Source: Bretschneidera sinensis
Lineage: Eukaryota > Streptophyta > Magnoliopsida > Brassicales > Akaniaceae
Length of the DNA: 64,000 nt
Assembly (NCBI GenBank): GCA_023935145.1
Contig: CM043700.1
Span: forward strand, 28,218,501-28,282,500
Direction: 5' to 3'
Part shown: positions 12,092-23,866 of the stretch, one piece after another
How the letters are laid out: the number at the start of each line of letters is the position of its first letter
Numbering within the stretch: the first letter of the stretch is position 1
Notes under the pieces: generated by a model
Told to the model about the DNA's origin: nothing
What the model saw: only the letters and a program-made list of their open reading frames with translations
Database searches by the model: none
Made by a program: the position numbers and the translations under genes

Positions 12092-13440
12092 TTCCCTCTT
12101 ACTTCAAAAGAACTCGACCCTGAGTTACTGTCAGGATAAAGTGGTTCTTCCGGTGGATGATATTTAAACAAATCTGCCACATTGAAAGTGCTGGAAATGG
12201 CCATGTTATCCGGAAGTTCAATCACATAAGCATTATCATTAATGCGCTTCAGCACCCGAAAAGGGCCATACTTCCTGCTTTTTAGCTTGTTGTAAGTTCC
12301 TGCAGGGAAATGGTTCTTACGCAGATGGGCCATCACTAAGTCACCTTCCTGAAATATACGTTCACGTCGATGCTTATCGGCGACAGTTTTATATTTGCTG
12401 TTGGCAAACTCTAGACTCTGGCGAACTTCTGCATGGATGCGCTATACTTGCTCAGTTAGGTTCTGAGCAGCCTAATTGTGGCCAGGAGGTTTGGGCAAAG
12501 GAACAAGGTCCAAAGCATACTGAGGTGCTTTGGTGTAGACAATTTCGAATGGCGTCTTCCCGATAGATCGGTTGTACATGCTATTAAAAGCAAATTCAGC
12601 TTGTGGAAGGGCGACATCCCACTGCTTAGGCCGAGAACCAGTCACACAACGGATCAAATTACCAAGGGTCCGGTCGACCACCTCGATTTGGCCGTCTGTC
12701 TGCGGATGACAAGTGCTGCTGTATTTAAGGGATGTGTCAAATCTGCCCCAAAGTGACTTCCAGAAGTGGCAAAGGAACTTGATATCGCGATCGGAGGTGA
12801 TGGACTTGGGAACCCCATGAAGGCGAACAATCTTACGAAAGAAAAGGCTGGCTACATGAGACGTTTCTGAAGTTTTTGGGCACGGAATGAAGTGTACCAT
12901 CTTGGAGAACCGGTCGACAACCTCAAAAACAGAATCCACCCCACCCTGAGTCTGCGGGAGCCCCAAAATAAAGTCCATTGTCAAATCCTCCCAAATGTTT
13001 TCTGCCACGGCAAAAGAGTGTACAACCCGATATTTTGGGCTTGGCCCTTTTCAATTTGGCAGACAGGGCACCTCTGTACGAATTTTCCCATATCACGTTT
13101 CAGCTGTGGCCAGTAATAACGTTCAGCTACCTGGGCTATTGTTTTATCATGCCCCGCATGAACCCCTAAACCGCTGCTGTGTATCTCATGGAGAATCTAC
13201 TCGCACAAAGACGTGCGAAGGATACACAATTGGTTATCGCGAAACAGAAACCCGTCATGGACATGAAAATCTGAGATTGCCTCTTTCTGTTGACACTTCA
13301 CCCAAATTTCCTGAAAATCAGCATCTTCCTCATATAACTCTTTTAAACAGTTAAACCCCACAATTTCTGATCGGAGAGTCAAAAGTAAGGATGCACGCCG
13401 GCTTAACGCATATGCCACCTTATTCAACTACCCAGACTTG
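12061..13440 (-). pseudogene. Element E integrase region
   Basis: The minus strand encodes, from right to left: the N-terminal part of integrase; the catalytic core (12472-13008), with [13 protein letters not shown], the [13 protein letters not shown] block, the second aspartate in SITSDRD and the [12 protein letters not shown] motif around the catalytic glutamate; and the C-terminal part (12061-12336), which ends inside the LTR. Integrase joins the cDNA to host DNA in the nucleus. A stop near 12472 and frame breaks around 13010-13200 separate the pieces, so it is not functional. Confidence 0.85.
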
Positions 13441-13446
13441 TGTTTG

Positions 13447-14600
13447 AGTACAAAACTGAATTTCTGGAGGAAGGTGGTCCACCGAGCATGCATTCGATTC
13501 AGGGTGGTTTGTGTGTTGATAAACTTCAAGGCTTAGTGATCACTATAGAAAACAAACTCACGCTGAATCAGGTAATGCTCCCAATGTGTCAAAGCTCGGA
13601 TGACTGCATAAAATTCCAGCTCATATGTGGTCCACTTTTGGCGAGCATCATTGAGCTTTTCGTTGAAAAATTCTACTGGCCGTCCCTCCTGTGATAGAAC
13701 AGCACCAATACCCACGCCCGAGGCATCATACTCAACTTCAAACAGCTTGTCAAAACTTGGCAGGGCAAGTACCAGGGTTGTAGAAAGCTTTTCTTTGATC
13801 ACTGCAAAGGCTGTATCTTGTGCATTTTCCCACTGGAATCGGTCTTTTTTCATGCACTCTGTGATTGGTGCTACTATACTGCTGAAGTTCTGAATAAACC
13901 TGTGGTAAAAAATGGCCAGTCCATGAAAACTGCGAACATGGTGCACTGTTGTTGGGGTTAGCCACTCCTGAATTGCACGTACCTTCTCTTCATCAACCTA
14001 AATACCATCTGCACCCACGATATATCCCAAAAACAGCAACTTGGTAGTGAGAAAATTGCACTTTTTCAGGTTCACATAGAGTTTACTCGTGCGCAAAACC
14101 AGCAACACTTCCTGCAAGTGGTTCAAGTGCTCCACCTCATCCTGGCTATAGATTAAGATATCATCAAAATAAACAACCACAAATTTACTAATGAAGGGTT
14201 TTAAAACCTGGTTCATTATACGCATGAAGGTGCTGGGAGCATTTGATAAACCGAATGGCATCACTATCCACTCATAAAGCCCCTCTTTGGTCTTAAAGGC
14301 TGTTTTCCATTCATCTCCTGGTCTGACCCGAATCTGATGGCAACCACTACGCAAATCTAACTTGGAGAAGATCTTGGCACCCTCTAACATGTCTAGCATA
14401 TCACTTAGTCGTGGAATGGGAAAGCAGTACTTGACTGTTATCTTGTTTATGGCCCTACTGTCAATGCACATGCGCCAGCTTCCATCATTCTTCGGTGTCA
14501 ACAAAGTAGGTACAACACAGGGACTCAGACTCTCTCTGATCAGCCCCTTTTTAATCAACTCATCAACTTAATTTTGTAGAATTTCTTGTTCTTGAGAACT
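13447..14600 (-). pseudogene. Element E reverse transcriptase and RNase H
   Basis: The RT block (13998-14558) shows [44 protein letters not shown] and the catalytic [10 protein letters not shown], typical of Ty3 elements. RNase H follows (13533-13946) with [20 protein letters not shown] and an ending at FYSDH. An in-frame stop lies just below 13998, and a second near 14570 separates RT from the protease. This enzyme would copy element RNA into cDNA; here it is disabled. Confidence 0.88.
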
Positions 14601-16639
14601 CATTTGATAGTGTGGCAGATTCGGCAAACTAGCCCCAGGACCAAGTCAATATGGTGCTGAATATCTCTCATGGGAGGTAGACCTTCAAGTAATTCCACTG
14701 GTATGACATCTTGAAATTCAGCCATTAACGGCTTTAACTCTTCAGGAATCTGTTGATACTCGGCTGGTGGTTTTCCTTTTACTACCAACACATAGAACTC
14801 CCCTGCTGCTTTCACATCCTCAACGAACTCCATCTCAGGGACTGTAATAAAGGTTTTTCCCTCTGCTTTAGGGGTTTCGACAGCTGGTTCACGTTCACTT
14901 GCAGGAACTAGTACAATCTTTTTGTCAAACCACCAAAAAACATAAGTATTATCCCGACCCTTATGCATAACATCTACATCAAACTGCCATGGGCTCCCCA
15001 ATAATAAATGACATGCATCCATATCAACAACATCACACACAATCTCATCCTTATAAAATTTGCCAATAGAAAAAGGAACACGACAGATATCAGTTACCCG
15101 AGTTTCAGCACCCTTTTTGATCCAATTGATCTTGATTGGAGAGGAATACTTTTCTGTTTTTAGGTTCAATGCTGCGACAAGGGCCTTCGATATGATATTC
15201 TCACTGCTGCCATTGTCAATAATCACCTTGCACACTTTCTGGTTGATAGTGCACCGCGTCCTGAAAATACAGTGTCGTTGGTTGTCATCATTCTGCCTTG
15301 GTGTAAATAATAAACCCTGAACCACACAGTTAACATATGCACCCTCATCTGCATCTGCTACTTCTCCACCAGCGTAATCATCAACCTCCCCAGAATAACC
15401 TTCATCTGCACCAAAAGAACCTTCATCCTCCTCTACTGTTTCAACCATGTTAACCTGCCGACGATTGGGACATTCATTGGAACGATGTCCAAGTTGACCA
15501 CATCTGTAACACTTTCCTGGAATGGGATGAGCATAAGGATTGCTGGGCACTCTTCTGTTTTGTGCTGGGGCACCAGTTATGGGGGCTGTTGGTTTGGTGG
15601 GGTTGGTAGTACCAGTACCGAAAACTTTACTGGTTGACGGTTGTGGTGAAGTCTGCGGCACTGAAACTTGTGATGGTTGCGATCGATATGGTTGGGAACG
15701 TGATGAGTGCCTGGACTGTTGTGACTCCACCTTCATGGCTAGGTTGACCACCTCGGACAGAGACCACACAGTATGGAGGGATACCTGTTCTTGAATGGAC
15801 ACTCGCAACCCTCCGATATACCTAGCCACTTGTTGTCCCTCTATTTCCTACAGGTCATTGCGCGAGTTCAACCTATAAAAATCCTCCATATAATCTCTGA
15901 TGGTACGCATCCCTTGCCTGCAATTATGATATTGCTGGTACAGTATCTGTTCATAGTTAGGAGGAAGGAACCTTGCTCACAGCAGCTACTTCATCTTGGA
16001 CCAGAAGTGAACAGGCTGCTTACCCTGTCGCTTGCGACTATTCTGCGTCTGCTCCCACCACGCAGAGGCTCGCCCCTTCAGTTTATAGGCTACAAGCTTC
16101 ACCTGCCTATCTCCTGGGATCTTCATATACTCAAAGAAAGCCTCCACTTCGAAAAGCCAGTCAATGAAGTTTTCGATATGGAGGTGGCCATTGAAACACG
16201 GTAGATCTATTTTAACCCAAAAATCATGATTGTTCTGTTCGTACCTATTCTGGTTGTATCGGTTCTGACTAACACGATTCTGATTACGACAATGCAGACT
16301 ATCATCATTGTTCTCGATGCCCAACACTTCGAACTCATCATCACTGGATAAAGCAACATAGGCTTGGGGCCTACACTGCGGAGCAGGAACTTGTCTAGCA
16401 ACCGATTGGTCGCGAGTAAGGCCTCCGACACGATCCGGGTTGCGTTCCTCACCCCTGTTGCCATTGATTCTCATACCAACCATAGTTTGTTGTATCTCCC
16501 GCAACATGCATTTGATACGATCAAACTGTTGATTGTGATCATCAAACTGCTGATTGTGATTATCTATAGCTACCCATAGGACCTGCACCCCACGATCAAC
16601 GTTGTCAAGGTGGTTGCTTTCGTTTCCATCACCTGCCAT
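14600..16639 (-). pseudogene. Element E gag and protease
   Basis: The first ATG is at 16639 (MAGDGNESN...). The gag part includes a glutamine-rich repeat (NHNQQFDDHNQQFD) and a capsid-like block (WLFEVEAFFEYMKIPGDRQVKLVAYKLKG); after a frame break near 15990-15830 comes a zinc knuckle, CYRCGQLGHRSNEC. The aspartic protease follows, with the active-site-like IIDNGSSENI (DNGS where the usual triad is D-S/T-G). It ends in the linker before RT. Gag coats the element RNA; the protease would cleave the polyprotein. Confidence 0.82.
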
Positions 16640-16658
16640 TAGACCAGGGTAGAACAAG

Positions 16659-16670
16659 GCTCTGATACCA
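16659..16670 (-). promoter_or_regulatory. Primer-binding site of element E (initiator-Met tRNA)
   Basis: The minus strand reads TGGTATCAGAGC, complementary to the 3' end of plant initiator methionine tRNA. It sits two bases inside the 5' LTR. Confidence 0.85.
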
Positions 16671-16672
16671 AT

Positions 16673-17114
16673 TGACGTAAAACGCTAGCGGAAGAAAGAA
16701 CTAGGAAGAAGAGCTATGCCTTCAACCCTCAATACAGTAGTTCTCACGAAGAGAAAAGAAACTCTAATTTTATTCAGAAAAATAATAATGTCTACTATTA
16801 CATGACCTCCTTATTTATAAGGTTAAAGTAAAAAGAAAAGGAAAATTGAAATTTGGAAAGTACAAAATAGTAAATTTCTCAAAAACTGAAAACTGCTAAA
16901 TTGGAGGCCTAAACGTCTTTTTTTGGCTAAAATCCCGCCATGCTAATTTATTAGTTTTGTTCAAAAGCCCGTTTCCAATCAGATTAGGGTCTCCGGGGCC
17001 TGATCCGAGCTAATACATAAAACGATGTAAACCATACCCTTAGATTTGGAGCGGTCCAACCGTTCTAGGTAGTTTATGGCCATCTGTTCTACTTTGTCTA
17101 CCTGTCCTGCATCA
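16673..17114 (-). repeat. 5' LTR of element E
   Basis: A 442-bp LTR, on the + strand from TGACGTAAAACG to CTGCATCA. The inner border is set by the adjacent tRNA primer site and the outer border by the TSD at 17115-17119. Confidence 0.85.
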
Positions 17115-18561
17115 GTTTGGCAATGACATCCCAATTACAAAGGTGAAGTTTTCTTTTTTAAGAATTATAACCTCACAAAATTTTTTTGTTAAACTCTATT
17201 TAACTCTTCACTGGTTGAGCTGGGGAGGTGAACACATTGCATGTAGTAGTTAGGGATAGCCTCCATAACAGAAAAAATTAGGGTAGCCCTACCTGCCATG
17301 GTAAGATACTTGGACTTCCAAACGGTCACCAACTTTGTCCACAATGAATTGAAAAGTATTCTTAGCAACTTTCCCCAAAATGAGAGGGAAACCAAAATAT
17401 TTGCCCAGGTTATTAGATCTAGGAAAATCCAAAATATTGGCAAATTCCACACAATTGTTAGTATCGAGGTTAGGGGAAAAGACAAGAGGAGACTTAGGAC
17501 CATTAACCTTTTGACCCGAGATGGAGTAGAAAGAATTGAGAACATAAGAAATACTCTCATAGTTCTTCTTATCAGCAACAACAAACAACACAATGTCATC
17601 GGCAAAAAGGGTTTGAGAGATTTTGGGACCATTTCTAACAATTCTTATAGGGTTCCAATTAAGGGAATCACATTCCTTTTGAATAAGGGAGGATAAATAA
17701 TCCATGCAAAGGATAAAATGTAAGGAGACAAGGTTCCCTTGCCAGAGATTCTTTCAGACTCGACTCCGTTGATCAAAAAGGAGATTTCAGATGAGCAAAT
17801 ACAAAACATGATGAGGGAAATTGAAGAAGGCTAGCATTTCTCCAATGAATCCCCACTCAAAGAGGTCAAAAGTTTTTCAAGGTCAAGTTTAATTGCCATT
17901 AAGCCTTTTTTAACCCTTATTAGATTTAATGGTATACATGAGTTCTTGGACAATAATGACATTATTGGTACTTTTCCGACTAGGGATAAAGCTAGCTTGG
18001 AAAGGTTTAATCAAATCATTGAGCAAAGGTCTAATCCGCGAGACCAGAATTTTAGAAATGACTTTAAAGCTAGAAGTGTAAAGGCTGATAGGTCTAAACT
18101 GGGAAATTCTTTCTGGGCATTGGATCTTGGGGATCAAACAAGGGTTTTATTCCAAGCTTGATTAATCTTCAAGTTAGAAAAGACTTCTTGGATTGTGGAA
18201 ACAAAGTAAGGTGAAGTAACATCCCAATACTTTTGGAAGAAACCAGGATGAAACTCGTCCACCCCGGGGGATTTATTAGGTTTAAGAGAAAACAAGGCTG
18301 ACTTAATATCTTCAACGGAGAGAGGAGAAGTAAGCCCGGACTACGAACTCGAGTCTAAAGGAGGGGGGCACTGAAGGGTCGGAGAGTTTAGGAGTGAATA
18401 GTTGCTCAAACTAGTGGTAAAGAGGATATGAAAATGACTCAGAATAAGTTTATAGATATCTTAGGAGTTCGAAATTCTGGTCCCTTCCTCATTAAGAAGA
18501 CTCCCAATTTTATTCTTTCTACGCCTATGGATGGTAGATAGGTAAATGACAGGGGTGTTTT
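17115..18561 (-). mobile_element. LINE, middle segment: reverse transcriptase
   Basis: Minus-strand fragments encode the non-LTR RT: a finger block near 18150-18280 (FHPGFFQKYWD), IPKIQ...FRPISLYTSSFKVISKIL (17910-18137) and the catalytic LFADDIVLF (17289-17705), then the thumb leading to element E at 17120. Frameshifts split the frame several times. The segment is bounded by element E on the left and element A on the right; it continues at 49510. Confidence 0.88.
18557..18561. repeat. Left TSD of element A (GTTTT)
   Basis: GTTTT directly before TGTAAC; the matching GTTTT is at 49510-49514 after the right LTR. Confidence 0.85.
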
Positions 18562-20629
18562 TGTAACGACCCATCCTGGGTTGGTCACTCCCGATACAGT
18601 GTTATCATATTTTGAGAATCCCAGCACGACACATATATGCAACAAATATTAAAAGAAAATTTTTATTTTAATCCTCGACCCTCAACAAGGGAGATACATA
18701 AATCTGATATTAATTTACACATAATAAACAACGTAAGATGCATGAATATTTACAAATAAAATATTTATTTCATTTTCTCACTAGTCTGAAGATATTGACA
18801 CGTACGTGGCTTACAGAGAATGAATCTATCTGACCCTTAACCCACTAACCTACTTGTCTTGCCTACTACTTGAAATCATTGTACAATGAGGGGTGAGCTT
18901 TATAAGAATTAAATTTACTAAGAGTATTCCAATTTCATAAATAGTTTTATAATATTTAATCATTTATTTCTCCTATAACTAGATAATAGAATAATGTCTA
19001 ACGTTTAAATAATCACCATATTATCATATTTTTATGTCTTTTTCTCTTTTTCTCACTGCAACTGTCTCTTCCTAAGAGACTCATCCATCTATAATTAACT
19101 TCACAATAATATACCACACATCAACATTTCAATAATGTAAGCAATAATTAAAATAGATGCAATACATGAATGTTTATGATATGAACGTCTTCTCACCTAT
19201 CGACAGTTTGTTATTATCTTAGACTGGCCCCTTCCTGGTTCTTTACAGCTTATCCCGGCTGTCACGAAATTTATTTTCAGCATATACCGGCTGTCACGGT
19301 GTCCTTTTTATTTCTAGCATATATTGACTGTCACAGTTATTCCATTAGACCAGCCCCTTCCCGGTTCTTTCAGTTATATTATTAAATGCATATGCACATA
19401 AATGCATATTCACATGAACAATGATATGAAATATGCATATGAACAGTAATATAAACACCACATGAATTCAAAATATTTAAATTAACCATCCGGTCTTTCT
19501 TCAACTTTCTGCTTAATAATTTTCAAAATTTTCTTCTCTTCATATATCACATTTATTTATTCACCAACTAATCAAAATCTCTTTATCACCATTATTATTA
19601 TATCCATTCATTATTTTAAAAATATTTCTTTTCACATACTAATTTTTCTACATGTCCAATATTCATATCCTACATATCAATTTAATTTTTATCTACCACC
19701 AAGCATAAGCTAATAATTTATTTTAATATTATTACTAGATATTTGCTTTTTATTTAGATTACTTAAAGTAAATCCAACTCACTACGTAGCACTTAAAGCT
19801 ACCCATGGATCACTTCCTTTCCTTTCCCGTTCCTCTCAGGAATTTCCTCTGGTCACTGTTCGTTAACACCTGACATAATATTAGTATTAAATTTCTAATT
19901 ATTTCTTAAATTCTTCATAAACCACACCCTTTGAAAATTCCCACTTTGAATTCCAGGAAATTTCATGAATGCTAAAAATTCAAAAATAAACATTACGTTA
20001 TTACCTTCTATTTTTCTGATAGCTTCCCATAAGAATTTCCACCGTAAACCGCTTCGAAATTTGCTATTTCAACATTTCTTTTGGTCCCTAAGTGTTAAGA
20101 CACGAACTAGAAGGAAACTAAATGAGTTTGGTAAGTATGAAATTGTGTTTATAGAAGTGTGTATATATAAGCCTGCTGCCCAAAAAATCTCTGTAGCTCA
20201 CTTTTGTTTTGAAACTCACAAGCTGTCACCTAGTTACAAGGTGGAAGGCATGCAAGCCTTCAATTTTGCACCTGGCAAAAATACACTTAACTTGGCAACT
20301 AACTTCCCCTAAAGCCTACACGTTTTGCCCAACAATTACACTTGGAAGACATTCAATTGTCTTGGCAGCAGGTGCTGCCACCTGCTGCCACGTTTTACTG
20401 TTCATTTTTCTTTTTTTTTTTTTACGCTTGTCTTCTTCAACTTTTGTCTTCTCCAAACTCTTTCACCCTTCTGGGACATTCATGTGCCAGATTTTCTTAT
20501 TTAATTAATTTAATTTTTATTCGCTTTATTCAAATACTAATAAACCTTTCACATAGACTTTATTTTAAATTCCATGTCATATTTATTAAATTATTTCTTT
20601 ACCCTTATTTTACAAATACAGGTATTACA
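18562..20629 (-). repeat. 3' LTR of element A (2068 bp)
   Basis: On the + strand it runs from TGTAACGACCCATCC to CAGGTATTACA and aligns along its whole length with 47466-49509. It contains diverged CCGGCTGTCACG repeats near 19260-19345. The purine tract that primes plus-strand synthesis is just inside, at about 20630-20645 on the minus strand (GGTGGGTAGAA). Confidence 0.9.
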
Positions 20630-20679
20630 ATTCTACCCACCTTACAAAAATTTTGTCCCCGAAATTTCCTTATCTAAAA

Positions 20680-22122
20680 TCAAGAAAAGAGTTGGGGGAA
20701 ATCATTCCTCATTCTTGCTTCATTCTCCCACATGACTTCTTCGATGTCTTTATTTCGCCATAATACTTGAATCAAATAAATGACTTTATTGCGTAATATG
20801 TGTTCCTTTCTATTTAGGATTTTGACTGGTGTTAACATAAAAGTTAAATCTTCCTGAATTTCTATTGCTTGATTAGGGATACTATGGGATTCATCGTGTA
20901 AGTATTTTCTCAACAGTGACACATGAAACACATTATATAATTGCTTTAATTTTGGAGGCAGATTCAAACGATATGCTACCGGTCCAATCTTCTCGATCAC
21001 CTCATACAGCCCAACAAATCTCGAGCCCAACTTTCCCTTCTTCTTAAATCTCAATACTCCCTTCCACAGAGATATCTTCAAGAATACCCAATCACCAACT
21101 TGAAACTCTAGAGGTCGTCTTCTTTTATCAACATATCCTTTCTGTCTGTTCTAAGCTGCTTTGAGGTTCTCCCTAACCAGTTTGATTCTTTCAGTAGTCA
21201 AATCTATCATTTCTGGGCCATATATCTTTCTCTCTCCAAATTCTTCCCAGCATACTGGAGTTCTACACCTTCTACCGTACAAAGCCTCGAAGGATGTCAT
21301 CCCAATACTAGCTTGATACTGATTATTGTATGCAAACTCAATCAACGACAAATAAGCATCCCAACTCACTGAGAAGCTCAATACACTTGCCCTCGGTATG
21401 TCTTCTAGTATTCTGATGATTCTCTCCGTCTGCCCATCAGTTTGTGGATGAAAAGTTGTACTAAACTGTAATTGTGTACCCATAGCTTCTTAGAAACCCC
21501 TCCAAAATCTAGAGGTAAACCCAGAATCTCTATCTGATATGATACTCAAGGGTACTCCATGTAATTTTACTATCTCTGCTACATACAACTCAGCCAACTT
21601 TTCTGGACTCCAAGTAGTTTTAATAGGAAGAAAATGTGAAGACTTAGAAAGTCTATCCACTATCACCCATACAGCGTCATGTCCTCTCTGAGTACGAGAA
21701 AAACCAGAGACAAAATTCATACCCATATTTTCCCATGGCCATTCAAGTACTGGAAGGGGTTGTAATAAACCTGCTGGATGTCTATTCTCAAACTTTACCT
21801 GTTGATAAGTCAAACATCTAGCAATGTATTCTGCTACATCCTTCTTCATCCTTGACCACCAAAAATTCTGTTTCAACACCCTATACGTTTTATTATTACC
21901 TGGGTACATAAAATATACAGAATCATAAGCCTCCCTTAATATCTCCTTTCTCATCTCTACATCACTGGGAATATAAATTCTATGCCCCAATACTGCCATA
22001 CCATCTTCTATAATTCTAAACTCGGTCGGCTTCCTACTCAACACTTCCTGCCTGATTTTCTCTATCCCCTCATCTTTACCCTGTAACTGTAATAAACAAT
22101 CAATAATAGGAGATTGTATCAC
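20680..22122 (-). pseudogene. Element A integrase with chromodomain-like tail
   Basis: Minus-strand frames 21490-22122, 21151-21483 and 20680-21081 encode integrase. The zinc-binding part keeps [14 protein letters not shown] but has lost expected histidines and a cysteine ([16 protein letters not shown]). The core shows [34 protein letters not shown] and FHPQTDGQTERI with the catalytic glutamate. The C-terminal part has FHVSLLRKY and, at its end, the chromodomain-like VLWRNKDIEEVMWENEARMR, which in chromoviruses steers integration to chromatin. Stops occur at about 21488 and near 21150. The N-terminal side is cut by element B at 22122. Confidence 0.88.
22118..22122. repeat. Left TSD of element B (ATCAC)
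   Basis: ATCAC before TGATAGG; repeated at 33901-33905 after the CCAACA end of the right LTR. Confidence 0.9.
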
Positions 22123-23455
22123 TGATAGGTGCTTAAATATTCATATTTAAGCCCCCCTTATTTACACTTGTTAGGTCCTTAGTTATGTTAATTTAGTTCA
22201 TTTTACTCCATTTGTGTGTTTCACATGTGTTTATAGGTCTTAGAGAAAAAGAAGCAGTTTTGGCACTTAAAGGAAGAAGCCTGGAATTCCTGAAATAGCC
22301 TTTGGACAAACTGCGATCGATTGCACCATGCAATGCGATCGAGCGCACACTGCGATCATGCGCACACATGAAGAATCGAGGGCAGCACTACGATCGAGCA
22401 CAAGACGCATGCGATCGAGCGCATTTGTACGGGCGTGAACAGTAAATTGCAGAACCCTATTTTGGAAATAAGAGCGTTTTTACGATTTAGGAAGTTTAGG
22501 GTTTCCTGCACTTTCTAGGATTACTCAAGCCCTATAAATACACCTGTAAAGCACACACAAATCATCACTTCTTAGAGAGAACACTTTATTTATCTTTTAG
22601 CTTGGAGTTATAAGATTTGGGGGAACATTGACGCCTCTTCTCTCGAGTTTACTCTTCCTTTTATTTTTATGTTATGATGATGTTTTTCATAAACAACATG
22701 TGTAACTAACTCTCTTATAGGGCTCGATTGAAGCCTTAGTTATGTTTTTCCATATATTTATTCATTGATAATATTTGCCAATAGCCTTTATTATGTTGCT
22801 TAACTTGATTAATGCTTGTGCCTATTTAAATTCCTCATATATATATGTATGGCCAACGTATGCATGTGGTACGGATTGGTTAGTTAGATCAATTTGGATG
22901 ACCGAGTCCTGGGTCTAACATTAGTAACAAAGGATATCCACACCGGATTCTTGGATTAATCAACATGGGAAACCGGGAGTAGATACCACGCCCTAGATCT
23001 CATGTGGTTATCGATTTCCAAAGATCTTATGCTTTCTTAAGGAACAACTCAAGTAGATACCATGCTGAATCCCTTAAGGAAGAAAAGAGTTAGAGTAGAT
23101 ACCAGGCCTAACTCGTTGCTTAGGGAAATCAATAGCTTAAGGAGTAGATACCCTGCCCTTAAGTTGGTAACCATTGGTATACATGATAAGGCTGGTGCAC
23201 TGATACATTATACAATTGGGAAAGTATGACTAGCGGTGGATATCAAAGCCCTATGTCTTTATTATTATCAAATCACATACAACAGTTATTTATTTCTTTT
23301 TACTCTAAAGAAACTAATTCTAAAACCAAACTTTACCAATCCCTGTGGAGATGATCTTGCTTTCGCACACTATACTACATTGTTGACCTTGTGCACTTGC
23401 AAGTAAAACTAGTACGATTATCTGTTTATTAATTTAGGTATATTTTCGTCCAACA
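22123..23455 (+). repeat. 5' LTR of element B (1333 bp)
   Basis: Runs from TGATAGGTGCTTAAATATTC to TCGTCCAACA. A TATA box (CTATAAATA) lies at 22532-22540. The region upstream of it holds the GATCGA motif cluster. It contains 9 bases (in TAGCCTTTATTATG) missing from the right LTR. Confidence 0.92.
22311..22424 (+). repeat. Cluster of TGCGATCGAGCGCA-type motifs in the 5' LTR of B
   Basis: About six copies of the imperfect palindrome TGCGATCGAGCGCA and its variants lie in 114 bp, ending about 110 bp before the TATA box. The same cluster is at 32764-32877 in the 3' LTR. Confidence 0.88.
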
Positions 23456-23461
23456 AGTTTT

Positions 23462-23479
23462 TGGCATCGTTGCCGGAGA
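23462..23479 (+). promoter_or_regulatory. Primer-binding site of element B
   Basis: TGGCATCGTTGCCGGAGA, six bases after the LTR. It matches, with few changes, the TGGCGCCGTTGCCGGGG site of Athila elements (tRNA-Asp), from family knowledge. Confidence 0.8.
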
Positions 23480-23639
23480 TTGCGCTAAATTTCATTTTAG
23501 GATTACTTTCGTTTAGTTTAATCATCGTTATTATTTTATTTTCTGTTTGTCATCTTTATTTTTACTTTTTGTCAAACCCTAATTGATTTCTTTTTGTGTC
23601 AGGTACATCAAAACCCTAAATCACACTTCCTGTGATACT

Positions 23640-23675
23640 TGCGATCGATCGCAACCTTCTGTGCGATCGAGTGCA
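23640..23675 (+). repeat. GATCGA motif pair in the leader of B
   Basis: TGCGATCGATCGCA (almost a perfect palindrome) and GTGCGATCGAGTGCA, between the primer site and gag. Confidence 0.8.
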
Positions 23676-23866
23676 AATAGGACAGAGTTACCCGAGCAGC
23701 AGAGTTAATTTGCTGCACTGAAGCTGGTTTGACCTGATTTATACACAGACTTCGATCCCGACATCCAACAATCTTTCCCCTCGATCCCGAACTTGAGCGG
23801 ACCATCCGACAAAGGCTTCGGGACAACTTCAAGGAGAACAAAGAAGGATTCGAGAACGAAACACCA

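Larger units (their letters stand above)
11563..17114 (-). mobile_element. Element E: CRM-like Ty3 chromovirus inserted in the LINE
   Basis: A 5.55-kb minus-strand LTR retrotransposon with TSD GTTTG. Order on the minus strand: 5' LTR (16673-17114), initiator-Met tRNA primer site, gag, protease, reverse transcriptase, RNase H, integrase, 3' LTR region. The pol frame runs ~30 bp into the 3' LTR and ends with an FNV-x-DLF-x-YHPP...[12 protein letters not shown] tail. From knowledge of the CRM lineage, an integrase C-terminus encoded partly in the LTR points to centromeric-type chromoviruses. Several frames are broken. The 3' LTR has been rebuilt as a foldback. Confidence 0.85.
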
